From NCBI RefSeq assembly GCF_014646995.1, contig NZ_BMOI01000016.1, forward strand, positions 1 to 64,000: DNA of 64,000 nucleotides, in the 5' to 3' direction. Under the pieces are notes generated by a model. The model was not told where the DNA came from. It did not search any database and saw only the letters and a program-made list of their open reading frames with translations. Shown in pieces: positions 1 to 8,634 of the stretch (position 1 is the first letter of the stretch; each line of letters begins with the position of its first letter). This DNA is from Curtobacterium luteum (lineage in GTDB: Bacteria > Actinomycetota > Actinomycetes > Actinomycetales > Microbacteriaceae). The translations under genes and the position numbers were made by a program.

Positions 1-36
1 CGCGCCGCCCTCGCGAAACCCACCCGCGTGCAGTAG
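1..36 (+). CDS. Possible 3' end of an upstream gene
   Basis: The first frame is open from base 1 and stops at a TAG at 34-36, giving only the last 11 residues (ending PTRVQ). A terminator-like hairpin follows 30 bases later, which supports a gene end here. Too little sequence is present to name a function. Confidence 0.35.
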   Translation, partial: RAALAKPTRVQ

Positions 37-65
37 ACCGCACCACCCACCGACCACCCCAGACC

Positions 66-90
66 CCGGGAGGCACACCGCGCCTCCCGG
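66..90. terminator. GGAGGC-type hairpin
   Basis: The arms CCGGGAGGC and GCCTCCCGG are perfectly complementary around a 7-base loop. It sits between the upstream gene end and the CsbD gene and belongs to the hairpin family seen at many gene ends in this window. No T-run follows, as is usual in such GC-rich genomes. Confidence 0.6.
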
Positions 91-143
91 CTGCACCACC
101 AAGGAAACCGGGCTGACGCCCGGACGAGAGAGAGGAGCCCGTC

Positions 144-314
144 ATGGGTCTCGACGACAAGATCAAGAACGCTGCCCAGGACCTCGCCGGCAAGGCCAAG
201 GAGGCCGTCGGCAAGGCGACCAACGACGACCAGAAGGTCGCGGAGGGGCAGAAGGACCAGGCCGCGGCCAGCGCCAAGAAGGCCGGCGAGGACGTCAAGG
301 ACGTCTTCAAGTAA
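144..314 (+). CDS. CsbD-like small stress protein
   Basis: This 56-residue, highly charged and hydrophilic protein begins MGLDDKIKNAAQDLAGKAKE and carries the KAKEAVGKAT and VAEGQKDQ segments typical of the CsbD family. CsbD proteins are general-stress proteins of unknown biochemical role. The ATG has the strong upstream site GAGAGAGGAG. It lies 70 bases upstream of the Asp23/Gls24 gene on the same strand, so the two probably belong to one stress/envelope group. The length is in the usual CsbD range (about 55-70 residues). Confidence 0.85.
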   Translation: MGLDDKIKNAAQDLAGKAKEAVGKATNDDQKVAEGQKDQAAASAKKAGEDVKDVFK

Positions 315-384
315 CCCGTCTCGGACCCGGACGCCGCCCGCCCATGGTGGGCGGCGTCCGTCGTCCCGGAGCAAGGAGGAAGTC

Positions 385-1563
385 ATGCAGCACGACCCGA
401 ACGCCAGGACACAGATCACCGAGGTACCCCTGCCCGCGGAGCTCACCGAGCCCCTGCCCGCGGACGCCTCGCCCGTCACCGTCGCCGCCCGCACCGCCGC
501 CGAGACCGCACTCGGTGTCCACGGCGTCCACCACCTCGGCAACCTCCTGGCCCGCGCAGCCGACAAGGTGCGCTCCCAGTTCGGCCGCTCCGCCGGGACG
601 ACCGGGGTGCAGGTCGACGAGACCGACGGTGCACTCGACGTCGTCGTGTCGATCGTCGTGGAGTACCCCGAGCCCGTGATCGGGGTCGCCGACGAGGTCC
701 GCCGACAGGTCCGCGAGGCCGTCTCGCAACTCGACTTCGCCGCCGTCTCGGTCGACGTCCGGGTGCTCGACGTGCATGGTCCCTTCGACGACGAACCCAG
801 CGCGCTCGACCGGGCCGTCGAGTCCGGGAAGGACGCCGTCGGCCGTGTCCGCGACGCCGCGTCCGAGGCCGCCGCCGACGCCAAGGAGAACGCCGCCGAC
901 GTCGCCGAGCGGGCTCGCGATGCCGCATCCCGCGCCGTCGACCGTGCAGGCGACGCCGCGGACACCGCGCGCGAGGCCGTGGCCGACGCCACCGACCGGG
1001 CGCGGGACGCGGTCGCGGACGCGACGGACCGGGCTCGCGACGCTGCCGCGGAGACCGCAGACCGCGCCCGCGACGCTGCCGCGGAGCTCGGGGAGCGCGG
1101 TCGTGACCTCGCTGACCGGGCTCGTGACGGTGCCGCGGAGGCTGCCGATCGCGCGCGTGACGGTGCCGACCGTGCCCGCGGTGCCGCCGCCGACGCCGTC
1201 GACCACGCGGCCGAGGCCGCCGGCGCCGCACGCGACGCCGCTGTGGACGCGGGTGCCGAGGTCGCGGACCGCGCCGCCCGTGCAGCGGACGACGCCGCTG
1301 ACTCGGCACGGACCGCCGGCGCGCACGCGGAGGACGCGGTCGCCGACGCTGCCGACGCAGCGGACGAGCACGCTGCCGCCGCGGACGCGCATGATGCCGC
1401 CGGGGACGCGAACGCAGCCGCCGGGGACGGGCACACGGCCGCCACAGAGGAGTCCGCGGAGGACACCGCCGATGCGCTCGACGAGGCGTCGGCCACCCTC
1501 GCCCGTGCTGCGGACGCCCTCCGCGAGGACGCCGAGTCCCACCGCGACGAGGACCGGAAGTGA
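385..1563 (+). CDS. Asp23/Gls24 family envelope stress protein with LEA-like tail
   Basis: The 392-residue protein has two parts. Residues about 25-130 match the Asp23/Gls24 alkaline-shock fold (VQVDETDGALDVVVSIVVEY; VREAVSQLDFAAVSVDVRVL). From about residue 145 to the end it is an almost uninterrupted amphipathic repeat built on DRARDAAAD-like units, rich in Ala, Asp and Arg and resembling LEA or apolipoprotein helices. Ordinary Asp23 proteins are 120-180 residues, so the tail more than doubles the size. The GGAGGAAGTC site before ATG 385 is strong. The stop overlaps the next gene's GTG. Role inferred: envelope-associated stress protein, possibly membrane-surface coating. Confidence 0.8.
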   Translation: MQHDPNARTQITEVPLPAELTEPLPADASPVTVAARTAAETALGVHGVHHLGNLLARAADKVRSQFGRSAGTTGVQVDETDGALDVVVSIVVEYPEPVIGVADEVRRQVREAVSQLDFAAVSVDVRVLDVHGPFDDEPSALDRAVESGKDAVGRVRDAASEAAADAKENAADVAERARDAASRAVDRAGDAADTAREAVADATDRARDAVADATDRARDAAAETADRARDAAAELGERGRDLADRARDGAAEAADRARDGADRARGAAADAVDHAAEAAGAARDAAVDAGAEVADRAARAADDAADSARTAGAHAEDAVADAADAADEHAAAADAHDAAGDANAAAGDGHTAATEESAEDTADALDEASATLARAADALREDAESHRDEDRK

Positions 1564-1979
1564 CCACGCTCCGCGGGTTCCGGCGTGGACGGGGCGGCAT
1601 GCCTCGTCCGCGCCCCCGCGGGGTGTGGGTGGCGTCGGGGATCGGGATCGTCCTGCTCCTCGCGATCACCCTCGGAGCGTTCTTCCCGCTCGTCGGCTTC
1701 CTCGGCGGCGTCACGGCCACCACCGCGGGACTCGTCCCGTTCCCGTTCGTACGGGTGACCCTGGTCGCGCTGCTCGGCGCGGTCGTGGTGCTCGCCCTCG
1801 TCGTCCTGGCCCTCACACGCCGGCACACCGCGACCTCCGTCGTCGCGGTCGTGTTCGCCGTGCTCGTCGCCCTCGCGGTGACCATCTACCCGGTCGTCAC
1901 GGTCGCGATCTCGTCGGCGGACCGCGCCGGCGACGTCTGGCCGATCGTGACCGACCTCTGGCAGCGGTTCACGGGCTGA
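1560..1979 (+). CDS. Small membrane protein coupled to Asp23
   Basis: This 139-residue protein has a basic N-terminus (RGFRRGRGG) and three to four hydrophobic segments (about residues 24-50, 60-85, 92-117). Its GTG start overlaps the TGA of the Asp23 gene, so translation is coupled. In other bacteria Asp23 proteins are tethered by small membrane anchors such as AmaP, and this protein sits in the matching position. I see no clear AmaP sequence motif, so that role is inferred from context only. Confidence 0.7.
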   Translation: MTTLRGFRRGRGGMPRPRPRGVWVASGIGIVLLLAITLGAFFPLVGFLGGVTATTAGLVPFPFVRVTLVALLGAVVVLALVVLALTRRHTATSVVAVVFAVLVALAVTIYPVVTVAISSADRAGDVWPIVTDLWQRFTG

Positions 1980-2015
1980 GGCCCGCGGCACCGCACCCTC
2001 GAAGGGAACTCCACC

Positions 2016-2192
2016 ATGCGCAACCGCATCATCCTCGTCGGACTCGTCGTCCTGTTCGGCTTCTGGCTCGGCGCTCGTGCCAACCGTCCGGTCGTGAAGG
2101 GTTCGAAGGCCGAGACCGCCCGGCGTGCACTGGCTGACCGGCGAGCCCGGAAGCGCCGGAAGGCCCTGAAGCGCAGGTTCGGCCTCGGCTGA
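2016..2192 (+). CDS. Small single-pass membrane protein with basic tail
   Basis: A 58-residue frame begins ATG at 2016 behind GAAGGGAAC. One hydrophobic segment (residues 4-20, IILVGLVVLFGFWLGA) is followed by a strongly basic tail (RRARKRRKALKRR). It is the last member of the stress/envelope group, 36 bases after the previous stop. No family is recognised. The topology suggests a membrane protein with a cytoplasmic cationic tail. Confidence 0.65.
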   Translation: MRNRIILVGLVVLFGFWLGARANRPVVKGSKAETARRALADRRARKRRKALKRRFGLG

Positions 2193-2228
2193 CGCCGCCT
2201 GCACCGACGGCCCGGCGACCTCGGGCGG

Positions 2229-2404
2229 GATCCGCGACCTGAGACTCGGGCGGGCCGGCGCGAGACTCGGGCGGGCCGGCGCGAGACTCGGGCACAGCGA
2301 CGGTTCTCGGGCTCCTGCGCGCGAGATATGTCGCTCAGCCCGAGACTCGGGCACAGCGACAATTCTTGCGCTCAAGCCCCCGAGAACTGTCGCTGGGGCC
2401 GGAT
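2229..2404. repeat. Array of GAGACTCGG-linked palindromes (copy 1)
   Basis: The 9-mer GAGACTCGG occurs four times (near 2231, 2252, 2283 and 2342). The last two copies are each followed by an imperfect hairpin whose arms are AGCGAC... and ...GTCGCT (about 2296-2335 and 2354-2395). The first two units are simple 21-base tandem copies with the spacer GCGGGCCGGC. A related array lies at 35734-35946. It looks like a REP/BIME-type intergenic element. It follows the stress group and precedes the convergent oleD end, so it may also act in termination. Confidence 0.75.
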
Positions 2405-2440
2405 CTCGGGCGCCGGCCCCGGCCCCGGCGCGCGGCAGCG

Positions 2441-3409
2441 TCAGCGCGCAGCGGCCAGCCGCGCCAGACCCTCGTCGATCGACACGGCCGGCACCCACCG
2501 CAGCTCCGCCCGGGTCCGGCGCTGGTCGAACCAGTGCGCCGTCGACAGCTGCTCCGCCAGGAACCGCGTCATCGGCGGCTCGTCCTGCCCCGGGCGGACC
2601 CGCCACACCGCCTCGACGACCGAGCCGGCCACCCGGGCGACCCCGGCGGGCACGTGCCACCGCGGCGCCGGCACTCCGGACGCCGTGCAGATCCCGGCGA
2701 GCAGGTCGGCCACCGGTCGGGGCTCGCCGTTCGTCACCACGTACGCCGATCCGTGCACGCCGTCGTCCGTCGCACGGTCGAGCGCCGCGACCATCGCCGA
2801 CGCCGCGTTGTCGACGTAGAGCGTGTCGATGAGCGCGGCGCCGGAGTCGAGAAGCGGCAGCCGTCCGGCGCGGGCCCGCTCGACGATGCGTCCGACGAGC
2901 TGGGTGTCCCCCGGGCCCCACACGAGGTGCGGTCGGACCGCCACGACCGCGAAGCCGGGCTCGTCGGCGGCCAGTGCGAGGAGTTCGGCGGCCGCCTTCG
3001 TGCGGGCGTACTCCCCGCGCGCGCGCTCGGGCTCGGCCGGGCCGGCCGGGGCCCCGGCGAGCGACGTGCCGGTGTGCGCGACCGACGGGGACGACACGAA
3101 CACGAACCGCTCGGTGCCGGCGGCCCGTGCGGCGTCGAGGAGCGCCCGGGTGCCGTCGACGTTCACGCGGCGGAAGTCGTCCGGGTCGCCGGCGAGCGAG
3201 ACCTTCGCGGCGAGGTGCACGACGGCGTCGACACGGTCGACCGCGCGGGCGAGGGCGTCCGGGTCGGTCACCGTCCCGAGCACGTCGTCGACGCCGGAGA
3301 CCCCGGACGGCCGTCGCTGGAAGGTCCTGACCTCGTGCCCGGCGTCCCGCACGGCTGCCGCGGTCGCACGCCCGAGGAAGCCGCTGGCCCCGGTGACGAG
3401 GACCTTCAC
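2441..3409 (-). CDS. oleD: OleD, 2-alkyl-3-ketoalkanoate reductase
   Basis: This 322-residue short-chain dehydrogenase of the extended/epimerase type has the NAD(P) fold signature VTGASGFLG at residues 5-13 and the catalytic YARTK (YxxxK) motif. OleD reduces the 2-alkyl-3-keto acid made by OleA to the beta-hydroxy acid in head-to-head hydrocarbon synthesis. The GTG start overlaps the TGA of oleBC (GTGA), and the gene is the last of oleA-oleBC-oleD. The name rests on operon context, because NAD-dependent epimerases are a broad family. Confidence 0.85.
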   Translation of the reverse strand: MKVLVTGASGFLGRATAAAVRDAGHEVRTFQRRPSGVSGVDDVLGTVTDPDALARAVDRVDAVVHLAAKVSLAGDPDDFRRVNVDGTRALLDAARAAGTERFVFVSSPSVAHTGTSLAGAPAGPAEPERARGEYARTKAAAELLALAADEPGFAVVAVRPHLVWGPGDTQLVGRIVERARAGRLPLLDSGAALIDTLYVDNAASAMVAALDRATDDGVHGSAYVVTNGEPRPVADLLAGICTASGVPAPRWHVPAGVARVAGSVVEAVWRVRPGQDEPPMTRFLAEQLSTAHWFDQRRTRAELRWVPAVSIDEGLARLAAAR

Positions 3410-6234
3410 GGCCGCACCATCCGGCCGCCGGCGAGCACGGACGATGCCCACCGGCCGAGTCGCGTCCGGTCGATCTTCGAGTTGTGCCGGACGTCGGTCG
3501 GGAGCACGGGCACGACGAGCACGGCGGCCACGGGGACCCCTGCCGCTGCACGGACGGCGGACGCCACCGACGGCGGCGCGAGGCCCGGTCGTCGCTGCGG
3601 TGCGACGGTCTCGACGACTGCCACGACCTGCTGCGTGCCCTCCGGACCGATCCCGGTGACGGCGGCCCGACGGACCCCGGGCACCCGTTCGATGCGCTGT
3701 TCGGGTCCGACCGGCGTGAGGACACCCTCGGGCGTGGTGACGACGTGCTGCAGGCGGCCCTCGACCCACAGTCGGCCGGCCTCGTCCAGGTGCCCGACGT
3801 CACCGGTGCGGTGTCCGCGTGCGTCGTCGACGCCGAGGCGCGAGGCACGGTCAGTCCGCCAGAGCTTGTCGTAGTGGTCACGGACGTGCGGCGCGGCGAC
3901 GACGATCTCCCCCGTCACGCCCGCGGTGTCGGTCAGCACCCCGGTCGCGGCGCCGCGTGCGTCGAGCGGGGCGATCCGGACCGTGACCCCGGCCGCGGGC
4001 ACACCGACGCAGACGCCGGACGCGTCGGCGGCGGCAGCCGCTCGGACCCCCTCGAGGTCCACGTCGGTCATGAGGAGCCCCTCCGTCATGCCGTAGGGGG
4101 TGTGCGCCGTCGCGTTCGGCATCAGCTCGGTCGCCGCGGCGAGCAGCGAGTCCGCCACCGGCGCTCCAGCGGAGAGGAACAGCTCGACGCGGCGCAGCGC
4201 GGTGCGGTCACCTTCCGTCAGTGCGGACGCCGTGGCGACGACGTTCGCGATCGCGGCCGGCGACAGGAAGACCACCGTGGCGTCCGCCGCCCGGACGGCC
4301 TCCGCCACGGCGGTCGCCGTCAGGGTCCGCGGCGAAGTGACGTCCATGTCCGGCGCGACCGACCGGGCTCCGAGCGCGGGCCCGAGGAGCGCGAACGGGG
4401 CGAAGCCGGCGACGAGCCCGGTGCCGGTGCCGACGCCGTACTGCGTGGCGAGGGCGTCCCGGACGGCGCCGAGCTGCCCGTGCGTGTAGACGACGCCCTT
4501 CGCCGGACCGGTCGACCCGGAGGTGAAGAGCACGGCGGCCGTCGAGTCCGGCGTCGGGGCGTCCGGGAGGGCTCCGCCGGCCGCGAGCCGTACGGCCCCG
4601 GCCCGGGCCACCTCGGCGAGCGTGTGGGACACGCCGAGCGCGCGACGAGCCACCGTCGGGAGCGCCACGGTTGCGATGCGCCGACCGGGCCACCCGAGCG
4701 CGCGTGCCGCCGACAGCCCCGGCAGCGCGCCGACGATCCAGTCCGGTCGGGCACCGCGCACGGCTCGCGTCAGACCGCGCAGCCCGAGCCCGGCATCGGC
4801 CACGACCACGACAGCGCCGATCCGGACGCACGCGTAGAGCACGGCGGTCAGGTCGGCTCCGGGCGTCACGAGCAACGACACGCGGTCGCCCGCACGGACG
4901 CCGACGACGCCGAGTCCGGCCGCGATCTCGTCCACACGGCGCGCCAGGAGCCGCCAGCTGACGCTCCGGACGCCGCCGGGCGCGGCCATCTCGACGAGGG
5001 CGGGTCCGTCGTCGTCGCGCAGCTCGTCGAGTGCGGCCCAGAGCGGGCGGCTCGCGTCCCCGACGTGGTCGGTGTCGGCCGGGAGGTGGGCCCCACCAGC
5101 CGGTTCCGGCGCACCGCGCCAGCGGGGTGACGGCCGTGCCTGGAGGGACGGCTCGGCCCCGGTGGGTACGGTCCCCTCCGGCAGGCGGTCTCCCAGCCAG
5201 TCGGTGACGGTCCCGGCGACGTCGACGTCCTCCGGCAGGAGGTGTCCGGCGCCCTCGAACCGGTGCACGTCGGCGTGCGGCAAGCGTCGGAGGAGGTCGT
5301 CGAGGTAGCGCTCGAGGAACACCGGGTCGCGCGGCCCCCAGAGGAGCAGTGCGGGGACGTCGAGCGCCGCGACCCCGGCGGCGATCCGGTCGAGCTCGGG
5401 CGCGGACGGGTGGGCGCTGTCGACGGGGATGTCCGCCACGAAGCCGCCGATGCCCCCGCGGCGTGCAGCGCCTCGGTAGGGCGCACGGAAAGCGTCGGCG
5501 ACCGCGCGGTCGAGCTTCGGGTGCGCGATCGCGAGCGTGGTCTCGAGGAACGCGGGTGTCAGCACCGTGCCCCGGCCGAGCACCCCGGGGCTCAGGGCGA
5601 ACCGGAGCGGCGCGGGGATCGACGCGTCGCCTGGCTGGTGCACGGCGGTGTTGCACGTTGCGACCCCGACGACGAGGTCCGGGTGGTCGACGGCCCAGCC
5701 GAGCGACACCACCCCGCCCCAGTCGTGTCCGAGGGTGACGACGGGACCGGTCAGCGCGAGTGCGTCGGTGAGCGCTCCGAGGTCCGCGACGCGCTGTGCG
5801 AGCCCGCGCTGCACGCCGGTCCGCTCCGAGAAGCCCATGTCGAGCTGGTCGACCGCGACGACCCGCCACGCGGGACCTCCGGCGCGGGCGACGTCGAGCG
5901 TGCGCTGCGCGACCGAGCGCCACAGGTACGACCACGTGGGGTTGCCGTGCACGCAGAGCAGGGTGCCCACCGGATGCGCGCCGAGCGCGTCCAGGGAACC
6001 GGCCGTGTCGAGGAGGTGCCATGTGCGCTCGTGGCGATCCGCGCCTCTCCCCACCGGCACGGCCGGACCGCCGCTGGCGCGTCGCTCCGGAACCGGCGGC
6101 GTGGGCCCAGGCCGGTCGCCGTCACCACCCGGCACGGTGACCAGTCGAGACCAGGCGGGGTCGAGTCCGGGCAGGGGCGGCGGGAGCGTCGCCGGCGCGG
6201 TGGTCGCAGCGACGCGGGGGAGGCCGGACCTCAC
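3406..6234 (-). CDS. oleBC: OleBC fusion: beta-lactone decarboxylase and beta-lactone synthetase
   Basis: This 942-residue protein joins two enzymes. Residues about 20-330 form an alpha/beta-hydrolase of haloalkane-dehalogenase type, with the oxyanion motif HGNPTWSYLWR, the nucleophile-elbow Asp in GHDWGG and the late His in GAGHLLPED; this is OleB, which decarboxylates the beta-lactone to a cis-olefin. Residues about 400-942 are an acyl-CoA-ligase-like adenylating domain (TSGSTGPAKGVVYTH, PYGMTEG, TGDVGHLD); this is OleC, which closes the beta-lactone. OleBC fusions are known from actinobacteria such as Micrococcus. The GTG at 6234 overlaps the oleA stop, giving coupling. A frame running further upstream overlaps oleA and is not used. 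Confidence 0.9.
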   Translation of the reverse strand: MRSGLPRVAATTAPATLPPPLPGLDPAWSRLVTVPGGDGDRPGPTPPVPERRASGGPAVPVGRGADRHERTWHLLDTAGSLDALGAHPVGTLLCVHGNPTWSYLWRSVAQRTLDVARAGGPAWRVVAVDQLDMGFSERTGVQRGLAQRVADLGALTDALALTGPVVTLGHDWGGVVSLGWAVDHPDLVVGVATCNTAVHQPGDASIPAPLRFALSPGVLGRGTVLTPAFLETTLAIAHPKLDRAVADAFRAPYRGAARRGGIGGFVADIPVDSAHPSAPELDRIAAGVAALDVPALLLWGPRDPVFLERYLDDLLRRLPHADVHRFEGAGHLLPEDVDVAGTVTDWLGDRLPEGTVPTGAEPSLQARPSPRWRGAPEPAGGAHLPADTDHVGDASRPLWAALDELRDDDGPALVEMAAPGGVRSVSWRLLARRVDEIAAGLGVVGVRAGDRVSLLVTPGADLTAVLYACVRIGAVVVVADAGLGLRGLTRAVRGARPDWIVGALPGLSAARALGWPGRRIATVALPTVARRALGVSHTLAEVARAGAVRLAAGGALPDAPTPDSTAAVLFTSGSTGPAKGVVYTHGQLGAVRDALATQYGVGTGTGLVAGFAPFALLGPALGARSVAPDMDVTSPRTLTATAVAEAVRAADATVVFLSPAAIANVVATASALTEGDRTALRRVELFLSAGAPVADSLLAAATELMPNATAHTPYGMTEGLLMTDVDLEGVRAAAAADASGVCVGVPAAGVTVRIAPLDARGAATGVLTDTAGVTGEIVVAAPHVRDHYDKLWRTDRASRLGVDDARGHRTGDVGHLDEAGRLWVEGRLQHVVTTPEGVLTPVGPEQRIERVPGVRRAAVTGIGPEGTQQVVAVVETVAPQRRPGLAPPSVASAVRAAAGVPVAAVLVVPVLPTDVRHNSKIDRTRLGRWASSVLAGGRMVRP

Positions 6235-7313
6235 CAGTGCAGTTCCAGCATCGCGGTGTTGATGCCGGAGCCGACGCCGCCGAGGAACACCCGGTCGCCG
6301 CTGCGGATCGAGCCCTTCGCGACCTCGTCCGCGAGGGTGATCGGGATCGACGCGGGACCGACGTTGCCGAACCGCTCGTACGTCGTCGGCACCTTCGACC
6401 GGGGCACCCCGATGGCGTTCACGAACGCGTTGGTGTGCACGTCGGAGACCTGGTGCAGCACGTAGCGGTCCATGTCGGCCCAGTCGAAGTGCGCCTTCGC
6501 CTCGTTCCAGGCCTCGACCACGAGCTCCATGCCGCCCTTGAGCAGCATCTTCGCGTCGGTGAACATGCCGTCCGGGCTGCCGACGCACAGGTCGTACCAC
6601 TGCGTCGCCGCGCGGGTCACGCCGCCGATCAACCGGTGCCCGCGGGGGTGGGCGTCGGTCCGCCCGAGCACGGCGGCGGCGGCGCCCGACCCGAGGGTCA
6701 GGCTGGCGAACTCGCTCATGAAGTCCTTGCGGTTCCGGCTGCCCTGGTTGAGGCGGTCGATGGTGTTGAGCTGCACCTGGTCGGCGTCCTCGCCGTCGAC
6801 GATGAGCGCGTACTGGATCTGACCGGAGTCGATCATGCCCGCGGCGACGCTCATGGCGTTGACGAACCCGAGGCACGCGTTCGCGATGTCGAAGTTGATC
6901 GCCGACGACGGCAGCCCGAGGCCGTGGTGCAGCCGCACGGCGACGCTCGGCTCCAGGTGCGGCCGGGTCACCGACGTGTTGATGAGCAGCCCGACGTCGT
7001 GGGGCTGGATGCCCGCCTCGGCCATGGCACGGCGTCCGGCGTCGATGGCGGCCTCGTGGAAGGTCTGGCCCTCGCCCCAGTTCCGACGCTCCTTGACGCC
7101 CGCCACGCGTTCGAGCAGGCCGCTCGGCAGACGGAGACGACGGAGGGCGCCGCGGAGGCGTTCCTCGATGTCGGCGGAGGTCGTCACGCGGTCCGCGGTG
7201 GTCGTCGCGACCGACAGCAACGAGACGTTGCGGTGCTTCGCGGTGGCGTTGCCGGGTCGCACTGTCTCCGCTTCGGACGTCGGGTCGACGGGGCGGTCAG
7301 CGAGGATGGTCAC
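6231..7313 (-). CDS. oleA: OleA, thiolase-fold acyl-CoA condensing enzyme
   Basis: This 360-residue member of the 3-oxoacyl-ACP synthase III family has the active-site Cys in NACLGFVNAM, a catalytic His in HQVSDVHTN and the late motif GNVGPASIPITL. OleA condenses two long-chain acyl-CoAs head to head to a 2-alkyl-3-keto acid, the first step of olefin synthesis. It heads the oleA-oleBC-oleD run. The GTG at 7313 is chosen; another in-frame GTG lies 18 bases upstream and neither has a strong ribosome site, so the start may move slightly. The N-terminal 30 residues are poorly conserved. Confidence 0.88.
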   Translation of the reverse strand: MTILADRPVDPTSEAETVRPGNATAKHRNVSLLSVATTTADRVTTSADIEERLRGALRRLRLPSGLLERVAGVKERRNWGEGQTFHEAAIDAGRRAMAEAGIQPHDVGLLINTSVTRPHLEPSVAVRLHHGLGLPSSAINFDIANACLGFVNAMSVAAGMIDSGQIQYALIVDGEDADQVQLNTIDRLNQGSRNRKDFMSEFASLTLGSGAAAAVLGRTDAHPRGHRLIGGVTRAATQWYDLCVGSPDGMFTDAKMLLKGGMELVVEAWNEAKAHFDWADMDRYVLHQVSDVHTNAFVNAIGVPRSKVPTTYERFGNVGPASIPITLADEVAKGSIRSGDRVFLGGVGSGINTAMLELHW

Positions 7314-7369
7314 CGCCTCATCATTCCGCACATGTGCTGGACGTGCGGTCCGGGTGCCCTGCGCGCGCA

Positions 7370-8563
7370 CTAGGACTGCTCCGTGACCGCGTCCTTCGGC
7401 AGTTTCCGGACCTTGCTCCGGCGCTTCCGGCGGTCCGGGATCATCGACCGCATCTCCTCGAGCTTGCCGAAGCAGAGCAGGCGGTCACTGGCCTGCAGCG
7501 TCACGCCGCTCCGCGGGTTCGGGATCACCGACGCCCCGCGGTGGAGCGTCAGCACCGTGATGTCGCGGTCCCAGAGCCCGGACTCCTTGATGGTCTTGCC
7601 CACCAGGTCGGCGTTCGTGTGCACGAGCAGCTCGGCGACGCCGTACCCCGTCGAGACGCTGAGGCGCTGGCGGACGTCGATCTCCGGGAAGGCCACCTGG
7701 TTGCCGATGAAGTCGATGATCGCGCCGGCGACGTCGAGGCCGGTGGCGCGCTCGATGCCCTCGAGGCCCGGCGAGGAGTTCACCTCCATCACGAGGGGTC
7801 CCTCGTTGCCCTCGAGCATGTCGACCCCGGCGACCCGGAGCCCCATGATCTGGGCGGACCGGACGGCGGCCTCCTCGTACTCGGGCGTGAGGGTGACCTT
7901 CTCGACCGTGCCGCCGCGGTGCACGTTCGACCGGAACTCGTCGCCGGAGGCACTGCGCCGCATCGCCGCGACGACCCGGTCGCCGACGACGAGGGCGCGG
8001 ATGTCCTTCCCGCGGCTCTCCGAGATGAACGACTGGATGAGGACGTTCTGCTTCGTCGAGTGCAGCGTCTCGACGATGGACTCCGCGACCTTCGCCTCCG
8101 GCGCGAGGATCACGCCGATGCCCTGGGTGCCCTCCAGGAGCTTGATGACGACCGGGGCGCCGCCGACGCGGTCGATCGCCCCGCGGACGTCGGCACGGCT
8201 GTTCACGAAGGTGGTCGCGGGCATGCCGATGTGGTGCCGGGACAGGATCTGGTTCGCCCGCAGCTTGTCGCGCGAGTTCGTGATGCCCGTGGCCGTGTTC
8301 GGCGTGTAGACGTCCATCTGCTCGAACTGCCGCACGACGGCGGTGCCGTAGTACGTGATGGAGTTCCCGATGCGCGGGAGGACGGCGTCGTAGTCGCTGA
8401 GGAGCTTGCCGCGGTACAGCAGGTCGGGCTCGTCGGCGGTCAGGTCGATCGCGAACCGGAGCGTGTTCAGCACCTTGACGTCGTGCCCGCGGTCGATCGC
8501 CGCGGCGCGGAGACGCTGGGTCGAGTACGCGTGCGGGGCGCGCGACAGGATGGCGAGTTTCAT
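7370..8563 (-). CDS. RimK-like ATP-grasp ligase with C-terminal TrkA-C domain
   Basis: This 397-residue protein starts MKLAILSRAPHAYSTQRL, matching RimK-type ATP-grasp enzymes that add glutamate or similar residues to proteins or peptides. The ATP-grasp core (KLLEGTQGIGV; VDMLEGNEGPLVMEVNSSPG) spans about residues 90-290. From about 305 to 375 a TrkA-C/RCK-C-like regulatory domain follows (GYGVAELLVHTNADLVGKTI; SDRLLCFGK), absent from E. coli RimK (about 300 residues). The tail is very basic (DRRKRRSKVRK). It is 56 bases upstream of oleA on the same strand and divergent from a RimB-like protease. Its acceptor is unknown. Confidence 0.85.
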   Translation of the reverse strand: MKLAILSRAPHAYSTQRLRAAAIDRGHDVKVLNTLRFAIDLTADEPDLLYRGKLLSDYDAVLPRIGNSITYYGTAVVRQFEQMDVYTPNTATGITNSRDKLRANQILSRHHIGMPATTFVNSRADVRGAIDRVGGAPVVIKLLEGTQGIGVILAPEAKVAESIVETLHSTKQNVLIQSFISESRGKDIRALVVGDRVVAAMRRSASGDEFRSNVHRGGTVEKVTLTPEYEEAAVRSAQIMGLRVAGVDMLEGNEGPLVMEVNSSPGLEGIERATGLDVAGAIIDFIGNQVAFPEIDVRQRLSVSTGYGVAELLVHTNADLVGKTIKESGLWDRDITVLTLHRGASVIPNPRSGVTLQASDRLLCFGKLEEMRSMIPDRRKRRSKVRKLPKDAVTEQS

Positions 8564-8634
8564 CGGTGGGGCTCCGCTGGGTGTTCGGGGTATCGACGGC
8601 GACGCTCAATCAAAGCATGCGACAGGATGGGCAC

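Noticed and set aside
476-1885. Minus-strand frame of 469 codons across the Asp23 tail
   Set aside because: Almost pure Arg/Pro/Gly sequence, the mirror of the Ala/Asp/Arg repeat; no start signal.
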